Part shown: piece after piece, positions 17,606-25,092 of the stretch
Layout of the letters: the number at the start of each line of letters is the position of its first letter
Numbering within the stretch: position 1 is the stretch's first letter
Source of the DNA: Mycolicibacterium iranicum
GTDB taxonomy: Bacteria > Actinomycetota > Actinomycetes > Mycobacteriales > Mycobacteriaceae
Assembly (NCBI RefSeq): GCF_001650495.1
Contig: NZ_LWCS01000022.1
Span: 1-64,000, forward strand
Length of the DNA stretch: 64,000 nt
Direction of reading: 5' to 3'
Made by a program: the position numbers and the translations under genes
The notes under the pieces: model-generated
What the model was told of the DNA's origin: nothing
The model's database searches: none
What the model saw: the letters and a program-made list of their open reading frames with translations, nothing else

Positions 17606-18010
17606 ATGCGGTTGGTGACCCTGATGGTCGCACCAGTTGTGGTGTCGACCGCGGTGGCGGTGGCGCCCCCCGCCGCAGCCGATTGCACCAGCGCCGGGGG
17701 CACCACGATCTGCTCGCAGGGCACAGTCCGCGGCTCGAACACCGGCGACGGACCAAGTGGCTCTTCAGGGCCTTACGCCCCGTATCCGTGTGACATCGAC
17801 TGGTACGACTGCGATGAGTGGTGGAACGTCGACTTCGACGCCGACATCGACTGGAATCCCGGTGGTCCTGGTGGTCCCGGTGGTCCCGGAGGTCCTGGTG
17901 GCCCCGGAGGACCGGGTGGCATCGGCGGCCCCGGTGGTCCTGGTGGACCCGTGTTCGGCGGGGGTGGCGGTTTCGGAGGCGGCGGCCGCGGCGGAGGCGG
18001 ACGACGGTGA
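17606..18010 (+). CDS. Secreted Gly/Pro-repeat (collagen-like) protein
   Basis: A 134-residue protein with a signal peptide (ending AAA before DCTSAGG), a Cys-containing domain of about 50 residues rich in Trp, Asp and Tyr (DIDWYDCDEWW), and a C-terminal half made of PGG/GPG triplets that ends in a poly-Gly/Arg tail. The triplet register recalls collagen-like Gly-X-Y repeats, but proline is out of the usual proportion. AGGAG about 8 bp before the ATG supports the start. It is probably exported; function unknown. The repeats are prone to length change between strains. Confidence 0.75.
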   Translation: MRLVTLMVAPVVVSTAVAVAPPAAADCTSAGGTTICSQGTVRGSNTGDGPSGSSGPYAPYPCDIDWYDCDEWWNVDFDADIDWNPGGPGGPGGPGGPGGPGGPGGIGGPGGPGGPVFGGGGGFGGGGRGGGGRR

Positions 18011-18033
18011 TCAACGCACATAAGGAGAAGTAC

Positions 18034-18360
18034 ATGTCGTCTCGAGCCCTGGTCCTCGCGATGGCGGCCACCGCCTGCGCCGTCGCACTCAGTGCGGCAC
18101 CGGCCCATGCCCAGCCGCCGGCGCCGCCGAACTGCACGTCGGCCGATCTCACCGGGACGATGACCGGGGTCATGGCATCGACGACGGCCTATCTGTACAC
18201 CCATCCGCCGGTGAACGACTTCTTCTCCACTCTGAAGGGGAAATCTCCGGAGGAGCGCAAGGCGGCACTGGAAGCGTTCATGACCGCGAACCCGCAGGTG
18301 CGTGCAGAGCTTCAGGCGATCCGCCAGCCCATGACGGATTTCCGGAACCGCTGCGGCTGA
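18034..18360 (+). CDS. Secreted heme-binding (hemophore-like) protein
   Basis: A 108-residue exported protein with a signal peptide cleaved after AHA. The mature part (NCTSADL, AYLYTHPPVNDFF, FMTANPQVRAEL, RQPMTDFRNRCG) matches the small helical mycobacterial heme-binding family that includes Rv0203, with two Cys near the ends of the mature chain likely to form a disulfide. It should carry heme outside the cell or in the periplasm. TAAGGAG before ATG 18034 fixes the start. A paralogue follows immediately. Confidence 0.82.
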   Translation: MSSRALVLAMAATACAVALSAAPAHAQPPAPPNCTSADLTGTMTGVMASTTAYLYTHPPVNDFFSTLKGKSPEERKAALEAFMTANPQVRAELQAIRQPMTDFRNRCG

Positions 18361-18367
18361 CACGGCC

Positions 18368-18382
18368 TACGATCCCTCTGTG
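18368..18382 (+). promoter_or_regulatory. -10 element for a leaderless GTG start
   Basis: TACGAT at 18368-18373 is followed, 7 nt after its last base, by the GTG at 18380 of the second heme-binding gene. The arrangement copies that at 11805. It gives the second paralogue its own promoter although the gene is only 19 bp from the first. Confidence 0.5.
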
Positions 18383-18721
18383 CGTTCTTTGCTTGCGCGG
18401 TGCCGTCTAGCCGCGACTCTCGGTGTCGGCGCAGCTCTGACGGCTGTCGCGGTTCCTGCGCATGCGCAGCCCGTGCCGAACTGCACGGCGGCCGACCTGG
18501 CCGGCATTGCCACCGGGGTCAGCGCCGCCACGTCGGCCTACCTGTTCACCCACCCGCCGGTCAACGACTTCTTCAGTTCTCTGCTCGGGTTGAACGCCGA
18601 CGAGAAGAAGGCCGCGGTCACCGAGTACATGGGCGCCAACCCTCAGGTGGCGTCCGAACTCCGCGGTATTCGTGCACCCCTGGTCGATTTCCGGCAGCGT
18701 TGCGGCCACCTGCAGGGGTAA
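18380..18721 (+). CDS. Second secreted heme-binding (hemophore-like) protein
   Basis: A 113-residue paralogue of the preceding gene: signal peptide ending AHA, then NCTAADLAG, AYLFTHPPVNDFF, YMGANPQVASEL and VDFRQRCG. The shared spacing of Cys, HPPVNDFF and ANPQV shows a tandem duplication that has since diverged. The start is GTG 18380, probably leaderless. Likely extracytoplasmic heme binding; the pair could bind cooperatively or have different ligands. The neighbouring DyP-type peroxidase operon is also heme-related, but no direct link can be shown. Confidence 0.82.
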   Translation: MRSLLARCRLAATLGVGAALTAVAVPAHAQPVPNCTAADLAGIATGVSAATSAYLFTHPPVNDFFSSLLGLNADEKKAAVTEYMGANPQVASELRGIRAPLVDFRQRCGHLQG

Positions 18722-18723
18722 AT

Positions 18724-19371
18724 TCAGCGCCGGTCGGGCGCTACTGCCTCGGCGAGCGTGGAGGGGATTCCCGGTACCCGTCCGACGGCATCCATCAGGC
18801 CATGAGCGCAGAGGTCGGCGATGAAATCGGCGTCCAGCGACGATTCGATCAGCCGCTGGCGGCACATCTCGAAGGTGAAGGCGAGCCAGCCGTAGACAGT
18901 CGCGCGCAGGTCGCGTTCCACTTTGTGGTCGATGCCGCCGACTGCGCCGACGATTCGCTCGATGATGCGGTTGGCCTGGCGGTCGTTGTCGATGTCTTCG
19001 ATTCCCCGCAAAACCGGGTCGGCTCGGCCCATGCCCATATAGGCGGCCCACGCGCCGTGGGGATGATGTTCGTCGTACTGCAGGTAGGCCAGGACACCGG
19101 AGCGAACCTGGCCGAACAGTGTCTGGCCCGGCTGGGGCGGAGTATTGGTTGCCTCGAACAGTCGCTCACCCTCGGCGCGCACGACGGCGGCGAAGAACGC
19201 CCGTTTGTCGGGAAAGTAGTGGTACATCAGCGCGCGGGATACTCCTGCGCGTTCGGCGATCTCGTCGATTCGCACCTCGTCGTACGGTCGTTGACCGAAG
19301 ACCTCGGCGCCGAGCGCCAGGAGTTCGTTGCGGCGATCGTCGGGCGAGAGCCTGCGCCGTGATTCAGCCAT
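18724..19371 (-). CDS. TetR family transcriptional regulator
   Basis: A 215-residue TetR protein with a clear N-terminal helix-turn-helix (IDEIAERAGVSRALMYHYFPDKR, about residues 35-58) and a helical ligand domain. It is divergent from a cytochrome P450 gene with a 48-bp gap, so it probably represses that gene and itself. The 3' end almost touches the convergent heme-binding gene. Ligand unknown. Confidence 0.88.
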   Translation of the reverse strand: MAESRRRLSPDDRRNELLALGAEVFGQRPYDEVRIDEIAERAGVSRALMYHYFPDKRAFFAAVVRAEGERLFEATNTPPQPGQTLFGQVRSGVLAYLQYDEHHPHGAWAAYMGMGRADPVLRGIEDIDNDRQANRIIERIVGAVGGIDHKVERDLRATVYGWLAFTFEMCRQRLIESSLDADFIADLCAHGLMDAVGRVPGIPSTLAEAVAPDRR

Positions 19372-19419
19372 GACGTGATCCTACTTGACACATGTATAAC
19401 AACGGCGGAGGCTGGTGAC

Positions 19420-20796
19420 ATGGCCATCGTCGACGACCGACGGTCGTTTCCCCCACTCCCGCATCCGCCACGTCGTGTACCCGTCCTCGGCGACGTGCTG
19501 GGCGTCAGCCCAGACATCCTCACCCAGCCGTCGGCGGATCTCGCCGGCCTCGGCCCTGTCTTCGAATTTCGTTTTCTGGGAGCACGATACGTGGTGGCAG
19601 CCGGCGCCGATGCGGTGTCCGAGCTGAACGACGAAAGTCGCTTCTGCAAACACGTCGGCCCCGACATCGACGCGCTTCGAATGTTGGGCGGGGACGGACT
19701 TTTCACGGCCTACAACCACGAACCCAACTGGCGGCGGGCGCATGACGTGCTGATGCCGGCGTTCAGCCAACAGGCCATGCGTCGTTATCACTCGATCATG
19801 TTCGACGTCGCTGACGAATTGGTCGCGAGGTGGGACGAGCGGGCGGCGACGGGGCAGGTCGTCGACGTTTCGGCCGACACCACGCGGGTGACGCTGGAGA
19901 CGATCGGGCGGTGCGCCGCCGGGTACCCGTTCGGCTGTTTCGCGTCCGAAGACGTCCATCCGTTCGTCGAGCACATGGTTGCGGGGCTCAAAGGCTCGGA
20001 CAGAGTGGGGGTGCTGCGGGAGACGTTCCTGCCGCGATACTTCGCGCGCCGTGCGGAGCGGCCGGTCCGCCGCCACGCCGAGCAGATGCACGCCCTCGCC
20101 GACGAGATCATCGCCGAACGGGTTCGCGGAGGTCTGGGGCACCATGACGACCTCCTCGAGCTGATGCTGGCATCCGATCTGGATCGCGCCAACATCAGAT
20201 ACCAGTTGATCAACTTCCTGGTCGCCGGACATGAAACCACCTCGGGGGCATTGTCTTTCGCGCTGTACTTCCTGTCGCAGAATCCCGATGCGGCAGAGCG
20301 GGTCCGAGCTGAGGTCGCCGATGTGTGGGGTGACGATGTGCGCCCGGGTTTCGAGCTGATCGCCAAGCTGCGCTATGTGCGACGGGCGTTCGACGAGGCG
20401 TTGCGGTTGCAGCCGACCGTGCCGGGTTATTACCGGGCAGCGCGCGAGGACACTGTGCTCGCCGGCATACACCCGATGCGCAAGGGGGATTGGGTGCTGA
20501 CGCTGCTGAGCGCCTTGCACCGGGACCCGCGATGGGGCGACAATCCGGACGCGTTCGATCCGGATCGCTTCGAACCCGAACGCGTCAAGGCCCGCCCCGC
20601 CGGGTTGTACAAGCCGTTCGGCACGGGCCCGCGGTCGTGCATAGGGCGGCAGTTCGCGCTCCACGAGGCGGTGCTGCTGCTCGCCGTGCTTCTCAGGCGC
20701 TACGAGCTGGTCCCCGATCCGGACTATCGATTGCAGGTGGCGCAGCGACTGACAATGCTGCCCAAGGGCTTTCACCTCACCCTGGTCCGCCGGTAG
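19420..20796 (+). CDS. Cytochrome P450
   Basis: About 458 residues with all P450 hallmarks: I-helix AGHETTS (residues 269-275), ExxR at Glu326-Arg329, and the heme loop FGTGPRSCIGRQ with Cys407 as thiolate ligand. The CIGRQFALHEA form is closer to CYP102/eukaryotic-like monooxygenases than to the common bacterial GxHxCxG pattern. No ferredoxin gene is adjacent, so redox partners come from elsewhere. ATG 19420 follows CGGAGG at good spacing; an upstream ATG at 19375 lacks this. Regulated presumably by the divergent TetR protein. Confidence 0.88.
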   Translation: MAIVDDRRSFPPLPHPPRRVPVLGDVLGVSPDILTQPSADLAGLGPVFEFRFLGARYVVAAGADAVSELNDESRFCKHVGPDIDALRMLGGDGLFTAYNHEPNWRRAHDVLMPAFSQQAMRRYHSIMFDVADELVARWDERAATGQVVDVSADTTRVTLETIGRCAAGYPFGCFASEDVHPFVEHMVAGLKGSDRVGVLRETFLPRYFARRAERPVRRHAEQMHALADEIIAERVRGGLGHHDDLLELMLASDLDRANIRYQLINFLVAGHETTSGALSFALYFLSQNPDAAERVRAEVADVWGDDVRPGFELIAKLRYVRRAFDEALRLQPTVPGYYRAAREDTVLAGIHPMRKGDWVLTLLSALHRDPRWGDNPDAFDPDRFEPERVKARPAGLYKPFGTGPRSCIGRQFALHEAVLLLAVLLRRYELVPDPDYRLQVAQRLTMLPKGFHLTLVRR

Positions 20797-20879
20797 CATC
20801 CCCGGTCGCACCGCGAGCGCGCATGTCTGCGCGGCAACATGCCGCCCGCGCCCGTGCATCAGCGCGCGTTCGTCGCGCT

Positions 20880-21689
20880 TCAGAGTGCTCGCAGTGTCCG
20901 CTGATACCGGCGCATCCCCTTCACCCAGCGGTCGTAGTCACCGCCCTTGTGTCGGTACATCTCGAGCAACTCGGCGTGCGGCAGCACCATGAAGCGGTCT
21001 TGCCGGATCGCGTCCACTGTCACCGTGGCCACGTCTGCCGCGGTGATGACGTCCGCCGACGCCTCGATCGACGACGCTCCCAGCCGCGCGTCGGGATCAT
21101 CGGTGCTCCGGACTGCCTGCAGCAGCGGCGTCTCCACCCCGAGCGGGCAGACGCAACTGACCCCGATGCCGTCGTCACCGTAGGTGATTGCGAGCCACTC
21201 GGCGAAACCGACGGCGGCATGCTTGCTCACCGCATAGCCCGCGGCGCCGAGTTGGGTCAGCAGACCCGCCGCGGAGGCCACGGACACGAAGTACCCCGAT
21301 CCTTGCGACTGCCAGTGCGGCACCAGGAGCCGGGCGGCCCGGATATGCGCGCGCAGATTGACGTCGAGTATGAAGTCCCAATCGGACTCCGTTGCGAGAC
21401 CGGGCTTCCCGATGACACCAGCGTTGGCCACGTAGATGTCGACAGGGGAGAACTCGCGGTTGGCCAGTGTGATGAGCGCTTCGATGTCGGCAACGTCTGC
21501 CGCGTCGGCGCGCAGGGCCGAGGCGGCGCCACCGGCGTCACGGATCGATGACGCGGTTGCGTGGGCTCCCGCCTCGTCGAGGTCGCCGACGACGACGCTG
21601 ACGTCGTGGGTCGCGAGTTCGGCGGCCAGTGCCGCACCGATTCCTGACGCACCGCCGGTGACGATGGCTGTCTTACCTGCTAACTCCAT
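20880..21689 (-). CDS. SDR family oxidoreductase
   Basis: About 269 residues, classical short-chain dehydrogenase: TGGASGIG near residue 12, DLDEAG for coenzyme choice (an acidic residue suggesting NAD), NAGV, and the YAVSKHAA catalytic Tyr/Lys pair. The extended C-terminus (PHAELLEMYRHKGGDYDRW) is typical of mycobacterial SDRs acting on lipophilic alcohols. ATG 21689 starts MELAGKTA, matching family starts; a farther start would run back into unrelated sequence. Substrate unknown. Confidence 0.83.
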   Translation of the reverse strand: MELAGKTAIVTGGASGIGAALAAELATHDVSVVVGDLDEAGAHATASSIRDAGGAASALRADAADVADIEALITLANREFSPVDIYVANAGVIGKPGLATESDWDFILDVNLRAHIRAARLLVPHWQSQGSGYFVSVASAAGLLTQLGAAGYAVSKHAAVGFAEWLAITYGDDGIGVSCVCPLGVETPLLQAVRSTDDPDARLGASSIEASADVITAADVATVTVDAIRQDRFMVLPHAELLEMYRHKGGDYDRWVKGMRRYQRTLRAL

Positions 21690-21780
21690 GCCCCGATTCT
21701 GGGCCGCGAGTGTGCGCGAAATGTACGCGGGGCGCGGCGTGTCGGCGGACGAACACGCGCGCTCGCGGTGCACGGGTGGG

Positions 21781-23322
21781 CTAGCCGAAGTGGACGCCCT
21801 GGGCCAGCGGCAGGTCCGACGAGTAGTTCACCGTGTTCGTCGCCCGCCGCATGTAGGCCTTCCACGCGTCCGATCCGGACTCCCGGCCGCCGCCGGTCTC
21901 CTTCTCGCCGCCGAATGCCCCGCCGATCTCGGCGCCCGATGTGCCGATGTTGACGTTGGCGATGCCGCAGTCCGACCCGTCCGCGGCCAGGAATCGCTCG
22001 GCCTCGCGCACATCCAAAGTGAAGATTGACGACGAAAGACCCTGGGGCACAGCGTTGTTCAACGCGATTGCCTCGTCCAGGTTTTCGTAGGTCATGACGT
22101 AGAGGATCGGCGCGAACGTCTCCTGGTGCACGACAGCGGTCTGCGACGGCATCCGCACCACCGCCGGCGTCACGTAGAACGCGCCCTCGTCGCCGACGTC
22201 GACACGCTGCCCGCCGGTCACTGAACCGCCCTCGGCTTGCGCTTGCTGCAGCGCGCCCACCATGTCGCGATAGGACCGCGCGTGGATCAAGGGTCCCACC
22301 AGCGTGCCCTCGGCGAACGGATCCCCGACCGGTAGCTGCCGATAGGCGGCCTCGATGCGCGACACCAGCTCGTCGGCCACCGAGGAGTGGACGATGAGAC
22401 GCCGCAAGGTCGTGCAGCGCTGGCCGGCCGTCCCCGCGGCGGAGAACACGATGCCCCGAACCGCCAGGTCGAGGTCGGCCGCGGGTGTCACGACAGCGGC
22501 GTTGTTGCCGCCGAGTTCCAGCAGCGACCGCCCGAATCGAGCAGCCACCCGCGGTCCCACCTCGCGTCCCATCCGCACAGATCCGGTCGCCGAGACCAGC
22601 GCCACCCGCGGGTCGTCGACCAGCTTCTCGCCGATCTCCCGCTCACCGAGCACCAGCCGAGACACCTCGACCGGCGCGCCGACGTCGACGCATGCGCGTT
22701 CGATCAGGGCTTGGCACGCCACGGCCGTCAGCGGGGTCAGCTCCGACGGCTTCCACACCACCGTGTCCCCGCAGACCAGCGCGATCGCGGTGTTCCACGC
22801 CCACACGGCGACCGGAAAGTTGAACGCTGTGATGACACCGACGACGCCGAGCGGATGCCACGTCTCCATCAGCCGGTGCCCGGGTCGCTCGGAGGCGATC
22901 GTGCGACCGTAGAGCTGCCGCGACAGACCGACGGCGAACTCGCAGATGTCGATCATCTCCTGCACCTCGCCGAGCGCTTCGGAGTTGATCTTGCCCGCCT
23001 CGACGGTGACCAGCGCCGCGAGATCTGCCTTGTGCTCGACGAGCAGCTGCCCCAGGCGGGCCACCAACGCCCCGCGGACCGGGGCAGGCGTTGTCCGCCA
23101 CGTCGAAAACGTCCGCGCGGCAGCGGAGACGGCCAACTCCGCCTCAGCGGCCGAGGACGCGGGGACCGAGAACAACACGTCCCCGGTGATCGGCGTGCTC
23201 GCGGGCATACCGTCACCGGGATCGCCGAGCTCCACGGAGGCGCCGATCGCGGCGAGCGCGTCACGGACCCGGGTGCGCAGCGCGTCGGAGGTGGGCAGTG
23301 GTGAGGTCAGCATGGTGGTCAT
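21781..23322 (-). CDS. pcd: Aldehyde dehydrogenase, L-piperidine-6-carboxylate dehydrogenase type
   Basis: A 513-residue NAD-dependent aldehyde dehydrogenase. Glu269 in LELGGNN and the nucleophile Cys303 in GQRCTT are the catalytic pair. It matches Pcd (Rv3293), which oxidises the semialdehyde of 2-aminoadipate (in equilibrium with piperideine-6-carboxylate) made by Lat. The stop of the upstream DUF1338 gene overlaps its ATG (ATGA), and lat is nearby on the opposite strand, placing it in lysine catabolism or in stationary-phase persistence. Confidence 0.9.
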   Translation of the reverse strand: MTTMLTSPLPTSDALRTRVRDALAAIGASVELGDPGDGMPASTPITGDVLFSVPASSAAEAELAVSAAARTFSTWRTTPAPVRGALVARLGQLLVEHKADLAALVTVEAGKINSEALGEVQEMIDICEFAVGLSRQLYGRTIASERPGHRLMETWHPLGVVGVITAFNFPVAVWAWNTAIALVCGDTVVWKPSELTPLTAVACQALIERACVDVGAPVEVSRLVLGEREIGEKLVDDPRVALVSATGSVRMGREVGPRVAARFGRSLLELGGNNAAVVTPAADLDLAVRGIVFSAAGTAGQRCTTLRRLIVHSSVADELVSRIEAAYRQLPVGDPFAEGTLVGPLIHARSYRDMVGALQQAQAEGGSVTGGQRVDVGDEGAFYVTPAVVRMPSQTAVVHQETFAPILYVMTYENLDEAIALNNAVPQGLSSSIFTLDVREAERFLAADGSDCGIANVNIGTSGAEIGGAFGGEKETGGGRESGSDAWKAYMRRATNTVNYSSDLPLAQGVHFG

Positions 23323-24545
23323 GAGGATGCGACTTTCTCGTAGAGGTCATAGGGGTCGTGGATGTGGTGTCCGATCTGTCCGGCCATCCATTCCTGGCTG
23401 TAGTCGGTGAAATCTCCACCCTGCGCTGCGGCGGCGTCACTGTCGAGGTTGGACCGGAAGATCCCCGCCGCCGACGCCGGAAGGAAGTCTTCGTAGACAA
23501 CGGGTCTCGTCGGATCGCCGCCGACGTAGTACGCAAGACCGGACGCAGCCATGTCGGCGTCGGTGGTGGGGAACTGCTGATGCCATACCGCGGCGGGATC
23601 GGGGTCTGCCATGGCGAGGTCGTACCGCCGGCGGCCCGACGGAGTCAGCGCGACCCCACGCTGCTCGACTTCGCCGAACCGGACGCGGAGGGTTCCGTCG
23701 GTGACCGTCCCTGACGCCGAGCGGAAGCGCCGTGGTTCGGCAAGAGCGCGAAACGACGTCTGCCGCAACAACACCTGAGGTCCGTCGATGCGTGGCGGAC
23801 CTTGAATGTGGTCGATCATCGTGATCCCGCGCGCCTCCATCGACTGTTGCAGCGCATCGATGTCGAGGACGCGTGGTGTCAGGTGGTTGATGTGGGTGGA
23901 CGTGACGCCGGCGATGTCGGCGGCGACGGCCGACACCGCGGAGAGCTCGTCGTACCACGACCGGTCGATGGGCTCGCGGGACAGCGCGAACGCCGACACT
24001 GCGGCGTCGACGAACTCCCGGGCCGCGTCGTCGGGACATTGGCCTGCGGCCGCGATCCGGCGCGCCTGCTCGATCAGCGACGGGTCGAACAGCTGCCGCT
24101 GGCCGACGAATCGCTCGACACGGGCGCGAAGGTCGGCGCTGAAGAATCGCTCATCGGCACTGGCGAGCATGGAGGTGAAGACCCGAAACGGGTTGTGGGC
24201 CAGTTCATCCTGGTCGATGGGGCGGAATGCGGTCGACACCACCGGGATGGGGGAGGCGGCCTCCCTCAGGTCGTAGTAGCCGACGGGATACATGCCGAAC
24301 GCGGAGAACAGGTCGGCGACCTGGGCCAGTTCGCGGGCGCTGCCGACCCGGATCGCGCCATGACGTTCAGCGGTCACGCGCGCGAGCGACCCGAGGCGTT
24401 GGGCGGCGTCGTGCGTCGCCGCGTAGTCGGCATTCACCTGAGCACTGACTTCGACCAGCGTGTCGTAGGCCGGTACTTCCGAGCCGTACATCCGGGACAG
24501 TCCCGCCGCGAATTGCGCGCGTAGCTGCCATGTTTGGGTGTTCAC
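23319..24545 (-). CDS. DUF1338 family protein, likely 2-oxoadipate dioxygenase/decarboxylase (HglS-like)
   Basis: About 408 residues. It belongs to the family of Pseudomonas HglS, an Fe(II) enzyme turning 2-oxoadipate into 2-hydroxyglutarate. Candidate metal ligands are His62 (RHGAIR), His218 (STHINHL) and Glu292 (FGEVEQRG), with Arg66 as the possible substrate arginine; this mapping uses the known HglS residues and is inference. GTG 24545 follows GGAGGT by 7 bp. It is translationally coupled to pcd and divergent from lrpA with start codons 27 bp apart. The M. tuberculosis counterpart is Rv3292. Confidence 0.82.
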   Translation of the reverse strand: MNTQTWQLRAQFAAGLSRMYGSEVPAYDTLVEVSAQVNADYAATHDAAQRLGSLARVTAERHGAIRVGSARELAQVADLFSAFGMYPVGYYDLREAASPIPVVSTAFRPIDQDELAHNPFRVFTSMLASADERFFSADLRARVERFVGQRQLFDPSLIEQARRIAAAGQCPDDAAREFVDAAVSAFALSREPIDRSWYDELSAVSAVAADIAGVTSTHINHLTPRVLDIDALQQSMEARGITMIDHIQGPPRIDGPQVLLRQTSFRALAEPRRFRSASGTVTDGTLRVRFGEVEQRGVALTPSGRRRYDLAMADPDPAAVWHQQFPTTDADMAASGLAYYVGGDPTRPVVYEDFLPASAAGIFRSNLDSDAAAAQGGDFTDYSQEWMAGQIGHHIHDPYDLYEKVASS

Positions 24546-24560
24546 CTGGTTGACCTCCGA

Positions 24561-24575
24561 TACAGTGCGGCCATG
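24561..24575 (+). promoter_or_regulatory. -10 element of lrpA, probable leaderless start
   Basis: TACAGT at 24561-24566 fits TANNNT and the ATG at 24573 falls where transcription should begin. The site lies within the 27-bp gap between the divergent starts of lrpA and the DUF1338 gene, so RNA polymerase and LrpA would compete in a very small space. Confidence 0.5.
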
Positions 24576-25052
24576 ACCGATCCCGTCGAAACACCGCCGC
24601 ACGCGCCGCTCGACGAGATCGACCGCGCGCTGGCGCGCGAGCTCGTCGCTGACGGGCGGGCGACGCTGGCGCACCTGGCGGCGACGGCCGGTTTGTCGGT
24701 GTCAGCCGTGCAGTCGAGGGTGCGACGGCTGGAGTCGCGCGGTGTGGTCAGCGGGTACACCGCCCGCATCGACCCCGAGGCCGTCGGCAGCATGCTCTCG
24801 GCGTTCGTCGCCATCACTCCTCTCGATCCCTCTCAACCCGATGATGCACCCGCGAGGCTGGAGCACATTCCCGAAATCGAGGCGTGCTACTCCGTCGCCG
24901 GTGAGGACAGCTATGTGCTTCTCGTCCACGTCGAGTCGGCGCGAGCGCTGGAAGGACTGCTGCAAAAGATCCGTACCGCGGCTGACGTGAAGACACGAAG
25001 CACGATCATTCTACATAAATTTTACAGCGAGAGACGCTATGTGCCGGATTAA
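24573..25052 (+). CDS. lrpA: Lrp/AsnC family transcriptional regulator
   Basis: A 159-residue feast/famine regulator: N-terminal helix-turn-helix (ATLAHLAATAGLSVSAVQSRVRRLESRGV, about residues 32-60) and a C-terminal RAM ligand-binding domain (ACYSVAGEDSYVLLVHV). It corresponds to LrpA (Rv3291c), which responds to amino acids such as lysine and controls lat. It lies between the divergent pcd operon and lat and probably regulates both. Confidence 0.9.
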   Translation: MTDPVETPPHAPLDEIDRALARELVADGRATLAHLAATAGLSVSAVQSRVRRLESRGVVSGYTARIDPEAVGSMLSAFVAITPLDPSQPDDAPARLEHIPEIEACYSVAGEDSYVLLVHVESARALEGLLQKIRTAADVKTRSTIILHKFYSERRYVPD

Positions 25053-25092
25053 CTCCGTCTGATAGGCGCATAACAGTAAAAAATCCGTTAAC

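Noticed and set aside
17860..17960. Gly/Pro repeat as a CRISPR or DNA repeat array
   Set aside because: The repeat is a 9-base coding triplet repeat within one reading frame with no spacers.
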